Below, in pieces: positions 10,263-21,959 of a DNA stretch of 64,000 nt; the stretch's first letter is position 1, and the number at the start of each line of letters is the position of its first letter. The notes beneath the pieces were generated by a model that searched no databases, was not told where the DNA came from, and saw only the letters and a program-made list of their open reading frames with translations. The DNA lies in contig MEDY01000255.1 in NCBI GenBank assembly GCA_001724265.1, forward strand, positions 1 through 64,000, written 5' to 3'. Source of the DNA: Rhizaria sp. SCN 62-66 (taxonomy: Eukaryota > Rhizaria, unplaced). A program made the translations under genes and the position numbers.

Positions 10263-10940
10263 TTAATCGTAAAAATGTTGTTTGAAAAGCAAATGAGGAA
10301 GCGAACGTACCAGAGCTTGCAGCGTCGGGGTTCAGAAACATCCTCTGGTGTCTCACGATTGCGCCAATGTAAAGCGGCATCGCTTGGGATTAAAGTGCAG
10401 GCGTGGCTTTATTCCATCGATTAAGTTAAACCGATGAACAAAGCCGTCAGGTGCGGTCCTAAGAGCGAAAGCTCAGAAGGGTGGCATTCAGGCCGAGTGC
10501 TTAGTAACAGTCTAGAAATGGAGCAAAGGCGACACAAAGCAAAACGGGGAGATGTGAGCTTAGTATGAATAGGTACTTGAGAACATGGAATAGCCGTGAA
10601 AAGAGCCAAACTTAAGTTTCAGTGAAACTAAAGGCGGTTTGAGACGCGACAAGTGTGGCGCCCGAATTGGCGCCGAACGCCGTGCGATGCCCGCGTTTTC
10701 GCTGCGTCGATTTGAGCGCAAAAATGAAACATGCAAGCAACGCGGAAATTGTACAAATAGAGTAAAGCATCTCAAGTCGCTATTGAAACGTACCATGGCC
10801 CAATCGCCCCGCAGTGCCGACGGAAATGTGTGGTTTTCCGTAGCGCTCGAGTCATGCCGTGACCCGCGGGCTGGGCCTGGGAGCCGTTCGGTTCAAACCG
10901 TCTAAGCGCCCAGAGCCCTTAGCTCACAGTCACCAGCTCT

Positions 10941-11182
10941 GTTCCAACAGCTCTCGCCAGACGGGTCAGTCAGTCGGCTCACCACAGCAGAGAGTGGGCG
11001 AAGAGACACTCACTTAGCCTGAACTTTGCATGTGTGATATGGCGTGAAGTTTCCGTTAACAGTTTTTTGGTTGATATATATATAGCTAGATGTCTTGAAG
11101 TGTGCTATGCGTTGTTTTATATACCTCACATGTGTATCCCTGGCTCTATGCCCCCCTTTTACCGCCACGCTGTTGCTCGCAG
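10941..11182. promoter_or_regulatory. Divergent region, snoRNA host gene and RPA12
   Basis: Short spacer between the inferred start of the minus-strand snoRNA host gene and the RPA12 ATG. Both neighbours serve ribosome production, so a shared bidirectional promoter is plausible. No specific box was identified. Confidence 0.35.
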
Positions 11183-12034
11183 ATGTCTGAGGCACGTAAG
11201 CCGTCTCTGCTGTCGACCTGGACCCTTCCTAAGGCCAGTAAGGCCCTTTTTTGCACGCAGTGCGGTGCCATCATGAACTTGCCCGACTCGTTCAACGATA
11301 TCAAGTGCCCCGACTGCCCCTACTCCTTCAACGGTACGCTCCTCTCGACAACCTGCCCCTCCTCCACTAGAGCTCTGCTTCACTCTTACAAAACAAGCTC
11401 TATTGCCGCACAACAGTGCATTATCAGTATTGCATCTTAGTATCACGTGAAATGCGATGTTAAATATCTGTGCATCTGTTTCTGTCGTGACTTGGCCTTA
11501 TCTCACCTTACTCAACTCCTCCCCCTTTTCCCTGCTCCATCTCATCGGAATGCAACCCTACTTTCGCTGTTTCATTGCTGTCCAATGTTTCCGCTTCCGC
11601 TGCTTAGCCGACACTATGGATGTCGGCGACCAGGTGCAGACGAAGATGATGGAGAGTCTGGAGACCGTCCAGAGCAAGGCCCTTGACCCTACCATGCGCC
11701 GCGCAGTCGTACGTTCCCTCGCCTCTCACGATCCTCCCAACATTCTTCACTTAATGCACTCTAGAACCCCTCAATCGTAATGCCTTTTCACAATACTTTA
11801 TCCAAACCTGTAAACCTGTATCATATAACTTTCTCTAACTTTTTCCTGCTATATCTTTTACTGTGTATCTTTTTTGTTGCGTTATGTGTCATGCCTCAGG
11901 TTGCCGAGCCCTGCCCTAAGTGCGAGTACCACGAGTTGCGCTTCTACACGATGCAGATGCGTTCCGTCGATGAAGGGCAGACCGTCTTCTACGAGTGCGA
12001 AAAGTGCAACCACACGTACTCTACTAACACGTAA
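11183..12034 (+). CDS. RPA12: RNA polymerase I subunit RPA12 (TFIIS-like zinc-ribbon subunit)
   Basis: Exons 11183-11333, 11608-11708 and 11900-12034 join in frame to 128 residues ending in TAA. The donors are GTACGC and GTACGT. The N-terminal zinc ribbon has CTQC at about residue 24 and CPDC at about 42. The C-terminal ribbon has CPKC at about 89 and CEKC at about 117. Between them is the RSVDEGQTVFYEC stretch, which carries the acidic D-E pair that in TFIIS-type ribbons reaches the polymerase active site and promotes RNA cleavage. Length and layout fit RPA12 (POLR1H), which supports transcript cleavage and termination by Pol I. The QMRS-DEGQT context is closer to RPA12 than to RPB9 or RPC11 as I know them. 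Confidence 0.88.
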
Positions 12035-12564
12035 GCGCGACAACAGTGCGCGTTGTCGTGGCCCGCGAGAGTGTGCGCTTGACAGGGGGGGGGGAGTTGT
12101 CTCAGGTATTTTATTACATAGTCCATACATCAAATCTTTGCCTTACGGGATTGTTTGATTTATAAATCAGTATTTGTACTTTATTGGAATGGGAAAACAA
12201 AAAACTACTCGCGCATATCATCGAGTATTGCGTTACAAAGCGCCATCTCAGCCGTCACCCCGCTCAGTGTGACTTGAGAGCGGAGGTGGCGGTTTGTGTC
12301 GACAAACGGCGGCGACTGTGGGGAGGCGAGCGGTGCGAGCGTCCAAACGAGACACACACGCACGCGCACAAAAGGGGGGGACGCCGGGGCGGGCGGGGGT
12401 TAATAGAGCTCGCAGACTGCGGCGGCAAGAGTGGAGGAGGTAAAAAGTGACTGCAGGATCGGGTCACGTGGTTTCGCCCTTACCCGCGCGCTCGCCGCTG
12501 CAAACGAGGGTTAAGTTGCATCAAAGCGGCACGGCACTGTGCTGAGAGTGTGCGGGAAGCGCAC
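12035..12564. other. Convergent spacer with G runs
   Basis: Between the ends of RPA12 and the minus-strand small protein. It contains G homopolymer runs near 12085 and 12376 and no supported gene. Confidence 0.35.
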
Positions 12565-13313
12565 TTACTCCTGCTTGGCGGCGATGCGAGCCTTCTCGGC
12601 AGCCTCGGCGACAGCGACAAACTTGGCGTACTCGGCACGCTGGGCAGCGACCTGTGGTGAAAACAAAACAACGCGGGAATATGCAACGATAATGTGAGCC
12701 AAGTGCAAATGTAACAAACACGAAACGTATATATGTAACGGGTACATGTTCTGGTCTTGTTAGAGCGTCAGAGCATGACGGTAATTGAGCGCAAAGTAAG
12801 TTGCAGTGTGGTAAGGGATTGGACGGACCTGAGTGTTGTCGTTGACCTTGTAGGCGATGCCGGCAGCCAGGCCGAGCAGGGAGCCGATGGCGACGTGGCG
12901 GATACCACGGGAGAAGAACTGAGAGGCGGGAGAAGGCGGGAGCGACGAAGTGGGGGTGCGAGGGGCGCAGGGAAGCGAGGGAAAAGGGACGGGAGAGAAG
13001 GTAGAGGTGTGTTAGGTCGGCTAGGCAAGGCGTGGCGTGGGGGGAAACTTTGGAGGGACATTTGGCGGCATAAATGCGTGAAATGCGGGGTAAGACGGTG
13101 ATGATGAGAGATAAAAAGTCGTGGGGAAAAATCTCGTGTGAATGAAAGACGTACGGCCTTGGTGTCGAGAGTGCCATCGTTGAGGTGAATGCCGCCGAAG
13201 AGCTTGTCGGAGCCCTTGGAGCGGGCAATGTCGAGGCACTGCTCAAAGTTGCGGATGCGGAAGTTGGCATCGCGAGTGAAGGTCTGCTGCACAAAGCGAG
13301 AAGCGGTAAACAT
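12565..13313 (-). CDS. Small single-span protein, probably mitochondrial, unknown
   Basis: Three exons, 13313-13155, 12918-12829 and 12651-12565, join in phase 0 to 111 residues ending in TAA. The donors are GTACGT and GTCCGT. Exon 1 begins MFTASRFVQQTFTRDANFR, a basic, hydroxyl-rich start lacking acids in its first 14 residues, like a mitochondrial presequence. Exon 2 holds one hydrophobic span (HVAIGSLLGLAAGIAYKV). Exon 3 is a charged helix (AEYAKFVAVAEAAEKARIA). The shape resembles small single-span respiratory-complex subunits, but I cannot assign a family. Each exon ends exactly on a codon boundary. Confidence 0.72.
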
Positions 13314-14223
13314 CCTTAATTCCTAACCACGTTCGGAAACGACGGTAACAGACAAAAGACAAAAACGAAAACCAAATCACGTGCTCACCCCTTGGACGGC
13401 CAGTGGGCCAGAGACCGAAAAGTGACCGTGAGCAAAGGTGGGTTGGAATTTTGCGGTCCAGCGCGCGCCGGCTGCTGACCGCACCCACCACAACTCGAAC
13501 TTCTTCGGTCGGTTGTCTCGAGGAGTGTCGCGGGATTTTGAGATTCGAATTTCGCTCTCGTGGTGCGGACAGAAGCCTAAGGATTTCTACCACGGATGTG
13601 TCGTCGAGGTTTTTTTCTTGTACATTATTTGCCATTGCGCTCACGATGATTTCGCCGCGGCCAGAACCTCGCTGACGGTGTAACGCCCCGTAGACTGCAT
13701 CGCACAGGGTTTCGTCCCTGCTCGCCACGCACCTTGCTTTCCCACCCTCACCCTGTCACTTTTCGCGCTGATTTTTTCTGCACCCTACAGCTCCAACCCG
13801 TTTAAATCCCCCTATCGTGGAGATTTAAGCCTCCGTCCCGCGTCGACCCCACCCCGGCGTCCAGCTTCCTTCCCCCTCTCCAGGCTGCTCCGTTGCTGTG
13901 CGCTCGCCTACGACGACGACAGCCCCGCGCCCCAACGCTCTCGCCTGCGCCCGCCTCCCCGCCGCCGCAGTTGCCACACCCACACCTCGCCCCGCTTCCC
14001 GCGCCGCGCCGTGCTGTCCCCAGCGTTGCTCCCGTCTCGCACGAGTCAGCTCTTGAACCAAGAATTGAACTTCTGACTTTGCTGTCGCCTTGCTCACTTC
14101 GCTGTGCTGTGAACTCTTGCTCCCGCACGCGTCTTTCCCCGGCACCGACTGATTTGTCTTCTACACTGCAGTAACCGCTTGTTTTAGGCCTCGACCCGCA
14201 CTTAAACACACCACAAAACTACG
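13314..14223. promoter_or_regulatory. Divergent region, GC-rich and pyrimidine-rich on the plus strand
   Basis: About 900 bases between two divergent starts. From about 13800 it is C/T-rich on the plus strand and probably forms the promoter and 5' UTR of the MGNICC gene. Open frames here run on both strands and look like base-composition artefacts. Confidence 0.35.
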
Positions 14224-15107
14224 ATGGGTAACATTTGCTGCCGCTCTCGCAAGGTACACCATCCTTTCTCCTCAAACAACTCATTGCTCAGTCAAAACAA
14301 TCTATCACACTTTCTCGTTTGACCTAACCTACCATAAGCTCACCAAGTATCTTTTTAATTACGAATTTCTTGTTTTGACTTGTTTTTGCGCCGCAATCCC
14401 AGGGCAACTCGGCCGCCCCTGGCGCCGAGGATAAGGTGCTCTCTGAGCAGTACGACACGCATCTGCTCGCCTACAACCGCGCCGGCCGCTCTGCGCGCTC
14501 CACCCGCGCCGCCGCCGCACGCCTGCCGCCGCCCTCGCCCTTCACGGACCTGATCCGCACGCTCCCGGCCGACGTACAGGAGCAGGCGCGCGCCCTCATG
14601 ACGCCGGGCCACAACGGCGACGGCGCCACGGGCAGCACGCCCGCAGTCGACGCGGCGGCCTTGGCGGCGGCGGCGAGGGACGGCGCGGTGGACGAGGACG
14701 CGGTCGCCGGCGTCTCGCTGCTGGCCGCCTTTACCGCGGCGTACGTCGACGTCTCGGAGTCAGAGGCTGAGGTTGGCGCCGGCTCCAGAAAGCGCGGGGC
14801 CAAGGGCAAGGGGGGCAAGGCCGCCGCCGCCGCTGCCGCTGCTGCTGCTGCTCCTGTGACCAGCAACGGTCCCGTCGCGCGCAAGTCGCTCGCCGCCGCC
14901 GCCAAGGCCGCCGCCGAGGCCACTGACAGCGAAGCCGAGGCCGAGGAGACTGAGGCAGAGCCCGAGACTGAGGCTGAGGCTGAGACTGAGACGAAGAAGG
15001 GCACCAGGAAGAGCAGCGGCAGCAAGAAGGCGAGTGCGAGCGTCAGTGCGAGCGCCAAGAAGGCTGCTGCCAAGGCCAGTGAGAGCGACGCGCGCCGCCG
15101 CCGCTAA
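14224..15107 (+). CDS. Predicted N-myristoylated/palmitoylated low-complexity protein
   Basis: Exon 1 (14224-14253) encodes only the ten residues MGNICCRSRK. After a 149-nt intron starting GTACAC, exon 2 (14403-15107) adds 234 residues to a TAA. Met-Gly-Asn followed by Cys-Cys is the classic signal for N-myristoylation plus palmitoylation, so the protein is predicted to sit on the cytoplasmic face of a membrane. Residues 11-130 are mixed helix-prone sequence (SEQYDTHLLAYNRAGRSAR). The rest is Ala, Glu and Lys-rich with KAAAKA-type repeats. No enzymatic motif is seen. The start-exon layout resembles LAMTOR1-like or flagellar MGN-type acylated proteins, but similarity beyond the signal is not evident. 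Confidence 0.68.
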
Positions 15108-17077
15108 GTAAGTACCTTGCGTACTTCGATGCACGAGGTATTAGTTGCACTCTAGTTGCGCGTCACTTCTTTTAACTGCGCTCAGGCGTACTTAGTTGGC
15201 CCGGTGGGTTGCACCGCCCTCGGCAGCTTATGCTTACTGACAACACTCCATGGAGCGAGACAATGAGAGAGAGGCAGAGTCACAACGACCAGCACAGCAA
15301 CAACAACAGCAACACTGCGATATCAGTAGCGACGACGCGCTCGCTCGAACAGCACTGTCACGAGCGAGCTAAACTCGCATGCTAGCTCGTGACAACTTTA
15401 GTACTGAATCCTTCGCTGGTGATGTTGCCATTGTCGTTGTTGTTGTTATCTCTGCACTGCTTGTTATGCTTTTTGCGCTCCGTTTTTTGTTTTCGTTTTT
15501 TTTCATCTTTTCTCATTCTGGCTTTGTGTCGATGTTGTGGTTGTAAGTTAAGTGACATATGTTTCTTATGATGATTGTTTTCGTTTTTTCACATATCTAT
15601 TTGTTCGTGTTTGCGCTGTTCTATTTCTTTTTGTGTTGGGCTATTTGCAATGTTTTGCTTTGTTTTTTACATGCTATGTTTTTGAACGTCTCGAGTGTGC
15701 TGCGCCCGCGAATTTGTGTGTGTTTTTGCGCCTCTATATGCCTACATTGCCATAGCGTAACCAACGAACCAACGCATATGTGTTTGTGTGCGAGGTGTTT
15801 GTCATGTGAGGCTTGTTTTTGTTCGCTTCCCAAATTTCCTTTTCACGCTCGTTAAATGCTGTTGATTTTTTTCCTTTAAGAGATCTTGATACCTACAGAT
15901 ACACAAAATCTCTCTTCAACGAATCTACATTTGCATTTCCTCATACACTCTTGTTCTAAGGCATCATTTAATGGATACGATTGTATCCAGTTGTTTTCTC
16001 ACGATGTCATCTCATTTCAGGCGATCAAATAAAACCTCGCTCAAACTCGTGGTCGTCCCCATCGTACATAAAAATTCGAGTGAAGCAACGAAGATAGATG
16101 ATATGCGAGCTAAAATTATACAGTTAAGTTCAATAATGCGGTTCAAATGTAATTTCTAAGTTTTGCTTCACGAAAGTGCGTTTATGTCAAAATCATCCCT
16201 GTTTAGGTACAATTAGCAGCATGTCCAGCTACATTAGGACCGTTTCTGGTTCTCCGTGAACTCGAATTTTCGAGCAAAGTACAATCTACCTCATAAAAAC
16301 AACGAGATTTACCCGCAAACAAGGAAATACAAAACGAGCTTGGCTTAATCAGATCAATAACAGGAACCTGAGCCACTTAGAGGCTGTTTATGATGCAGTT
16401 ACGCCGCAATGTTGACCTCAATCCCCTGCGCGGATGGCAACAAATTTCAGCTATTCACATTGAAAGTGTCTTATAAACATGCACCAGTGCGGTTTAAATA
16501 CTAAATCCGGCGGCGGTCATGAGATGCCTCCGTTGAGTGACACAGCCGTGCGTATTGCGAGGATAGTGACTGAGCGATGGGCAGCCTTGACTGGGAGTCA
16601 GACACAAAAGGCGCGATAGCGCACTGAGACTAGCCAGAGCCATCGTCGCAATTTGCTATAATACACAAAAAGTAGCTTTCAGTAAATTTATGCCAATGCC
16701 GTTCAAAAAAGGCTTGTTATAGCATAGTTTTCTTCGACTGAGTGGTGCTGACAGAGCGACTGCCGTTAGCGTCGGCGGTCACGTCTCCTCTTCGAAGGCG
16801 ATCACTTCTGCAGGTCCTGTGCTGTTTTCTTATCGTCAATAGGAGTGTGTTGCCGATAAATAGCATTAAATTAATGCAGTTTACATTGTCCTTCTTTTAA
16901 ACGCGCTCATGTTTTCGTTTCGACCTTTTTGAGGTAGGTCTTTTTGGCCCCCCAAGCGGTGCTTTCCCCCTTCCTTTACCCAAACCTTCTTTTGCAGCCG
17001 CAGCACATCTTCCGCTCCTTTTCGGCCTACACTCCCGCAAGAATCCACGCTTATTCGCGTGTGCACACTGCCCAGCA
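15108..17077. other. Long spacer, T-rich then AT-rich
   Basis: Nearly 2 kb without a supported gene. 15400-15850 is very T-rich on the plus strand, and the following kilobase is AT-rich. A small hairpin lies at 15357-15393 (listed separately). I looked for tRNA B-box and snRNA-like sequences and found none. Confidence 0.4.
15357..15393. repeat. Inverted repeat, 9-bp stem
   Basis: GTCACGAGC at 15357-15365 pairs with GCTCGTGAC at 15385-15393 around a 19-nt loop. It lies 250 bases after the MGNICC stop codon. It could be an RNA 3'-end or processing structure, or chance. Confidence 0.45.
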
Positions 17078-18317
17078 ATGTCAGATCCGTCGGCTGAAGC
17101 GGGTTTTCTGGGCAATTACGACCCTTTTGCTATGGACGATGACGCGTATTTGGCCGCTCCGTGTCAATCTTGCCTCGATTCAGTACGTTCTTATTTCCGA
17201 ATCATGACCAAAACAGCTTGATGATTACCTTTTGTGTCTGTTGCACGCCTTTCTCGCGCGTTTTCCCGCTGAAATTTCCACGAGAACCCGGTTTTCTCCT
17301 TTCTGGATGCTTTTCACCCCCTCGCTCCTGTTTTCACACTTATTACCATCCATTTATCTCCATCTATCTCACTCGTATTACTTTAACCTATACCCAACAC
17401 GTTTGTTTTGCACTCTTCTGCCTTAGGAGTTTACTTTCACGTCGTCCCTGTCCGAAACCCCGTGCATCTACTGCATTCTGTTCCTGCTCTCCGAGGCTCA
17501 CGGGCAGGCCGAGGTGCGGGAGCCCCTCGTCGCGCGCCTCAAGAGCGATATCAGCGACCTCGACCTCGAGTTCATGATCCCGCAGCTATGCCAGCTCCTG
17601 CTCACGTGGCCCGCCGAGGAGGCCGAGTCGCTGGGCGAGGCCCTGGTCGAGCGCGCCGGCCCCTGTGTGCACTTGGCCATCAAGCTCATCTGGTGGCTCG
17701 AGGTACGATCTCGAAACAACAAAACAAAGCTTTTGGAGGCATATATTCGCTCTATTCGAACTAAATTTAAGATATAATTTATAATATCACATATTTTTAG
17801 ATATATAGTACTATATACCTTTGTTTTGTTTTTCAACCCGTCGATATATCCCATTTATATCTCACTTAAACCAAACACTGTTCTGCCTCGCCTTCCATTG
17901 CGTTTGCGTCCTCTGTCTAGGCCGCTGCGTACTACCTGCCGCCGGCGTCCGCGGAGCGCGCGGCGACAATCATGGACTCTTTGGAGATGGCCGTTGTGAA
18001 CGGGCCCGTCGACCTCAGCACGCTCGACACGTCCGCCCTCGCGTCCCTGCACCACGACCTCAACAACACACACATGGCCATGAGTACAGGCAGCCAAGGC
18101 GCGAGTACGCAGACTCAGACGCCCCACCAGATTGCGCACAGCAACAACGCCAGCGGCGCTGAGGCCGGCCACAACCTCACGCACATGAGCGCTTCAGAGC
18201 ACACGGTCGATGCCGGCGGCAACAGCAACAGCGACAGCAACAACACTGTCACCGCGGTCGCGCTCTCTGCTCCCGACGCCAACAACGGTGCCGCGAGCAA
18301 TAGTATTAGCACGAGTG

Positions 18318-18414
<97 letters not shown>

Positions 18415-21400
18415 CCTCGGCCGCGCTGACCTCGAGACTCCCCACGAGCACAAGCGCGGGCGCGGGCTCGTTTAGCGCGGCTGCGACGCCGCTGAAGCTG
18501 GTTCGGTTGGACTCGGTGCTGAAGAACATCACTCAGAAGCAGCACGCGCACCGCACGCCCGGTCGCGGCCACAACAACAGCAACAGCAACAGCAACATTG
18601 AGGGCGAACACGGTCTAAGTATCTCGAATCTAAGTACCGCCGACGACCGTGAGCACGACTCCGTCGCCGCGGCCCTGAGTGGCGACGTGGATGCCCACGA
18701 TGCAAGCGGCACCTCAACGCATCTAAGTACCCCGCACAAGTCTAAGGGTCGCGCCCTTAGCAGCAGCGGCGACATCCGCAACAACAGCACGGGCGACTGC
18801 GAGGCCGTGCTGATGCTCAACACCTTCGACTCGTCCCAGCCGCCCCCGTCGCTGGCGAGCGACGATATCGCAGCGCTCACCGCCGCCGCCGCCGCTGCCG
18901 TGGCGAAAGGACTACTCCCGGCCGCGGCGGCGGCGGCCGCGGGAGGCGTGAGCGCTGGTGGCAGCACCAAGGGCGTCGGCGCGGGCATCGTGGCGCGCGC
19001 GCGTGCGCCGTCGGCGGGGTCCTCGCAGTTCAAGCCGCGCAACAGCAAGGTCTTCACGACAAACAACAACAGCAACACCAATAACGCCGAGGGCACGACG
19101 ATGACAAGTCTCGCTCTCGATGACAACACTAGCGCCGCTAGAAACGCTGACGCTGAGTCTGCTGACAGCAACACCAGCGCCGCTGCTGCTGTTGACGGGG
19201 CTGGTGCTGGTGACGCAGGGCCTGAGACGACGGCTTTGATGACGACTGAGGGCGGCTTAACTTCCGCGTCCCAGTCATTGTCATCCTCGCAGTCGCAGTC
19301 GCACGCTCTGGGCGGCCTAACCTCTGACGAGTACGCCCTCTTCATCTCGAAGCAGGTGCGCTCGCAGTTCTTCAGCGGCGAGCTGGGCCTGCTTAAGTCC
19401 TTTCACGACATCTCGACGCGGCTTGTCGCGCATAAGGAGCGCGAGCAGCGCAAGAAGGTGCTGCCCAAGCTGCTCTCGCACCTGCGACTGTTCGGGCTCT
19501 ACTTTCCCATCTTCTCCGTCAACGACGAGCACCACATGATCCGCCGCATCTTCCCCGCCGAGGCCGTCGTGCTCAACTCGCGCGACAAGGCGCCCTTCTT
19601 GCTTTGGGCCGAGATCGAGACCGTGCCTGGCACGTACATGGGCGACCCCTCTACTTACAAGTCGTACGAACGCGTCGTGCAGTCGAAGTATCGCCGCCGC
19701 GTGCCCACGCTCATGTCGGCGGTGCGCGGTGCCGCGGGCAGCCCCGCCATCGTGCCCGCGCCCGTGCCGACGGTCACCAGCAACGGCAGCGGACAGGGCA
19801 GCGGAGGCAACGCGAACATGGGCAGCACCAACGGCAGCAGCAGTCGCAACAACAACAACAACGAAGACAGCTCCAGCATCCACGAGGACGACGAAGACGA
19901 CGACGACGATGACAACGACGGCGACAACGACGACGGCGACGCCCTCGCGCTCAACGCCAATGCCAACGCTAACGCCGCGGGGCTTGACAGCGGCAGCGGC
20001 CTTTTGTCGCCGCTGACGGCCGGCATCGGCGCCAGCCACCTCGTCATCGACGACTACGTCAACACCGCGAACAACAACAATAACAATAACAACCTCAGTG
20101 AAGATGGCGCCGTTGCTGCTGCTGCTGGTGACGCCGCCGCGCTGGCCGCCGCGACTGCCGCGGCCGAGTGCGCGGCGGCGTCGGGCAAGAGAGGTGGCCA
20201 CGTCCCCCTGGGCGCGGCCATGTCGCCGCTGCAGAACGTCACGGCCACCTCGCTCGCGCTCGCGTTGTCATCCTCCTCCTCGGCGCATCACCCTGGCACT
20301 GGCGCTAGCGCCCCCGGCGCAGCTGGCGCGGCGGGCGGTGCGGTTGCGGGGGGCGGCGGCGACTTCAGCGGAATCGCGAGGACACCGCTCGCGTCGCCGC
20401 GACAGGCCGCGCGGCTGACTCCCAGCAGCAGCAACATCCTCACTGCGAGCAATACAATCAACAACAACAACAACAGCAGCAGCGCTGCCGGCGACAGTAA
20501 CAGCAACAGCAGCGCTCGAGTGCCGGCTGCGGCGACTGCGGCCGCGACCGCGTCCGTCGCTGGCTCGCCTCTGCCCGCTCACAGCGCGAACACCGCCGCC
20601 AGAGTGGCCGCTGCCGCTAAGGCCGCCCCGAAGGAGAAAGAGCCCCCGCTGACCGGCACCGCGATGCTCGCCGAGGTCCGACCCGGAGGCCGCTACGACC
20701 CCTTTGGCGAGCTGCTTGAGGCGCGCACGGAGCGCCTGCTCGCCCACTACCGCGATGACGGTAACGGCGCCGGTGCAGCGGCGGCGTCGACCGCGGTGAC
20801 CGTGGGCGGCGGCGGCGGCAGGAGGCAGCTGAGGCCGCTGCCGCCGCCGGCCGGCGACGTCGCGATCCTCTCGGTCATCTTCAAGGTACGTGGGGCGATA
20901 TTTATTTCGCACAAATCAACGTATTTCGAAACATAATTTCATTTTTATCCGTAATGTCATTCGATGTGTGCATATTTATATTCTTGTGTTATGTAGTGTC
21001 AATCTGGTCGTTATGTACCTCCGCTCACGTTTTGTCATCAATCTTCATTGCTTCGGTTTCCCTCAGGGCGGCGACGACTGTCGGCAAGAGGTGCTCGCCA
21101 TGCAGCTCATCCAGCTTTTCCACCACGTCTGGGGCCAGGCCGATCTCTCGCTGCGGCTGCGGCCCTACGCCGTGCTGGCCACGTCCTTCGACTCCGGGCT
21201 GCTGGAGACGGTCACCAACACGTGCTCTATCGACGGACTCAAGAAGTCGCTGCCGGGGGTGTCGCTTGCGCAGTTCTTCGAGTGCTACTTCGGGCCCCGG
21301 CAGTCGGAGCGTTTCCATGAGGCGCAGCGGACGTTTGCAAACTCGATGGCTGCGTACTCGCTCGTGTGCTATTTTCTCCAGGTGCGTTTCACGAACTTAA

Positions 21401-21959
21401 GAAACTATGCGATCTCTTATCCCTGAAATTGCGTTTACTACGATGAATATGTGTTATATCTCACAGCAACTCAACGCTTTACTATTTTGTGTTTCGATGA
21501 TTCCAACAGGTCAAGGATCGCCACAACGGCAACATCCTGATCGACAACGAAGGCGCCATCGTCCACATCGACTTCGGCTTTATGCTTTCCAGCTCCCCAG
21601 GCGGGAACATGAACTTCGAGAACGTTCCGTTCAAGCTCACGGAAGAGTACGTCCGCGTCCTCGACGGCGAAACCTCCGAGATGTTTGACTTTTTCCGCTC
21701 GCAATTTGTCATGGGCTTCCTCGAGGCGCGCAAGCACGCGCACAAGTTCGTGCTGCTGACGCAGATCATGCTCACGGCCAACATGCACGCCTTCGTACGC
21801 GGACAGGCCGCCGTCGACGCCCTGCGCGCGCGCTTTATGCTGGACCTCAGCGACGACGCATGTATGGAGCACGCCGCGTCGCTCGTCGAGCGAAGCTGCA
21901 ACCACTGGCGCAGCGCGCGCTACGACGAGTATCAGCGCGTCACCAACGGCATCCTCTAA
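17078..21959 (+). CDS. PI4KB: Phosphatidylinositol 4-kinase, type III beta/PIK1 class
   Basis: Five exons: 17078-17182, 17427-17702, 17921-20885, 21067-21381 and 21510-21959 (TAA). Exon 2 is the helical LKU region (FMIPQLCQLLLTW). Exon 3 is dominated by Ser, Ala, Asn and Gln low complexity but holds the PI4K-beta landmark AVVLNSRDKAPFLLWAEIE. Exon 4 begins GGDDCRQEVLAMQLIQ directly after the phosphate-binding lysine (IFK). Exon 5 has the catalytic loop DRHNGNILID and the activating HIDFGF motif, ending YLTNGI-like VTNGIL. The enzyme makes PI4P at the Golgi. The frame shifts by one base inside exon 3: upstream sequence reads the CAG run at 18323 as Gln, while the conserved downstream frame reads it as Ser. 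The summed exon length leaves one extra base, so a slip in the repeat, an assembly error or an unseen intron is needed. Confidence 0.88.
18323..18413 (+). repeat. (CAG)n microsatellite, about 30 units, in the PI4K exon
   Basis: An almost uninterrupted CAG run. Read in the upstream exon frame it gives polyglutamine; read in the downstream conserved frame (AGC) it gives polyserine. The frame change needed by this gene falls between 18189 and about 18475, which includes this run. Confidence 0.92.
18721..18749 (+). repeat. Palindromic in-frame motif (PI4K copy)
   Basis: Coding strand carries ATCTAAGTACCCC followed 8 bases later by GTCTAAGG, encoding HLSTPHKSKG. A related pair, TCTAAGTATC and TCTAAGTACC, lies at 18613-18638. 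Confidence 0.55.

Larger units (their letters stand above)
6760..10940 (-). ncRNA. Multi-intron non-coding host gene for box C/D snoRNAs
   Basis: On the minus strand, donors of the form GTATGT or GTACGT occur at about 10794, 10309, 9994, 9623, 9329, 8921, 8572, 8150, 7711 and 7402, separated by 240-490 nt. Recognisable acceptors follow, such as TTGTTTATAG at 10048. Exons between them are short (roughly 50-150 nt) and I find no frame that runs through them. In seven introns a C box lies 51-64 nt after the donor (114 nt in one), with a D box 70-92 nt further on, the usual geometry of intronic C/D snoRNAs. No canonical C/D element was found in the introns starting at 10794, 9329 and 8572; they may carry H/ACA or divergent snoRNAs. 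Gene ends are approximate: the 5' end is inferred from the divergent RPA12 gene and the 3' end from an AATAAA on the minus strand near 6764. Confidence 0.7.

Noticed and set aside
14471-15073. Long minus-strand frame opposite the MGNICC gene
   Set aside because: An Ala/Ser artefact of GC-rich sequence, opposite a well-supported spliced gene.
18473-18475. TAG in the PI4K polyGln frame as a further sense UAG
   Set aside because: The conserved PI4K frame here is a different one; reading on past this TAG reaches TGA at about 18600 without any similarity.
19317-20201. Minus-strand 294-codon frame opposite PI4K
   Set aside because: A Val/Arg/Gly-rich shadow of the coding strand, which carries the conserved PI4K sequence.
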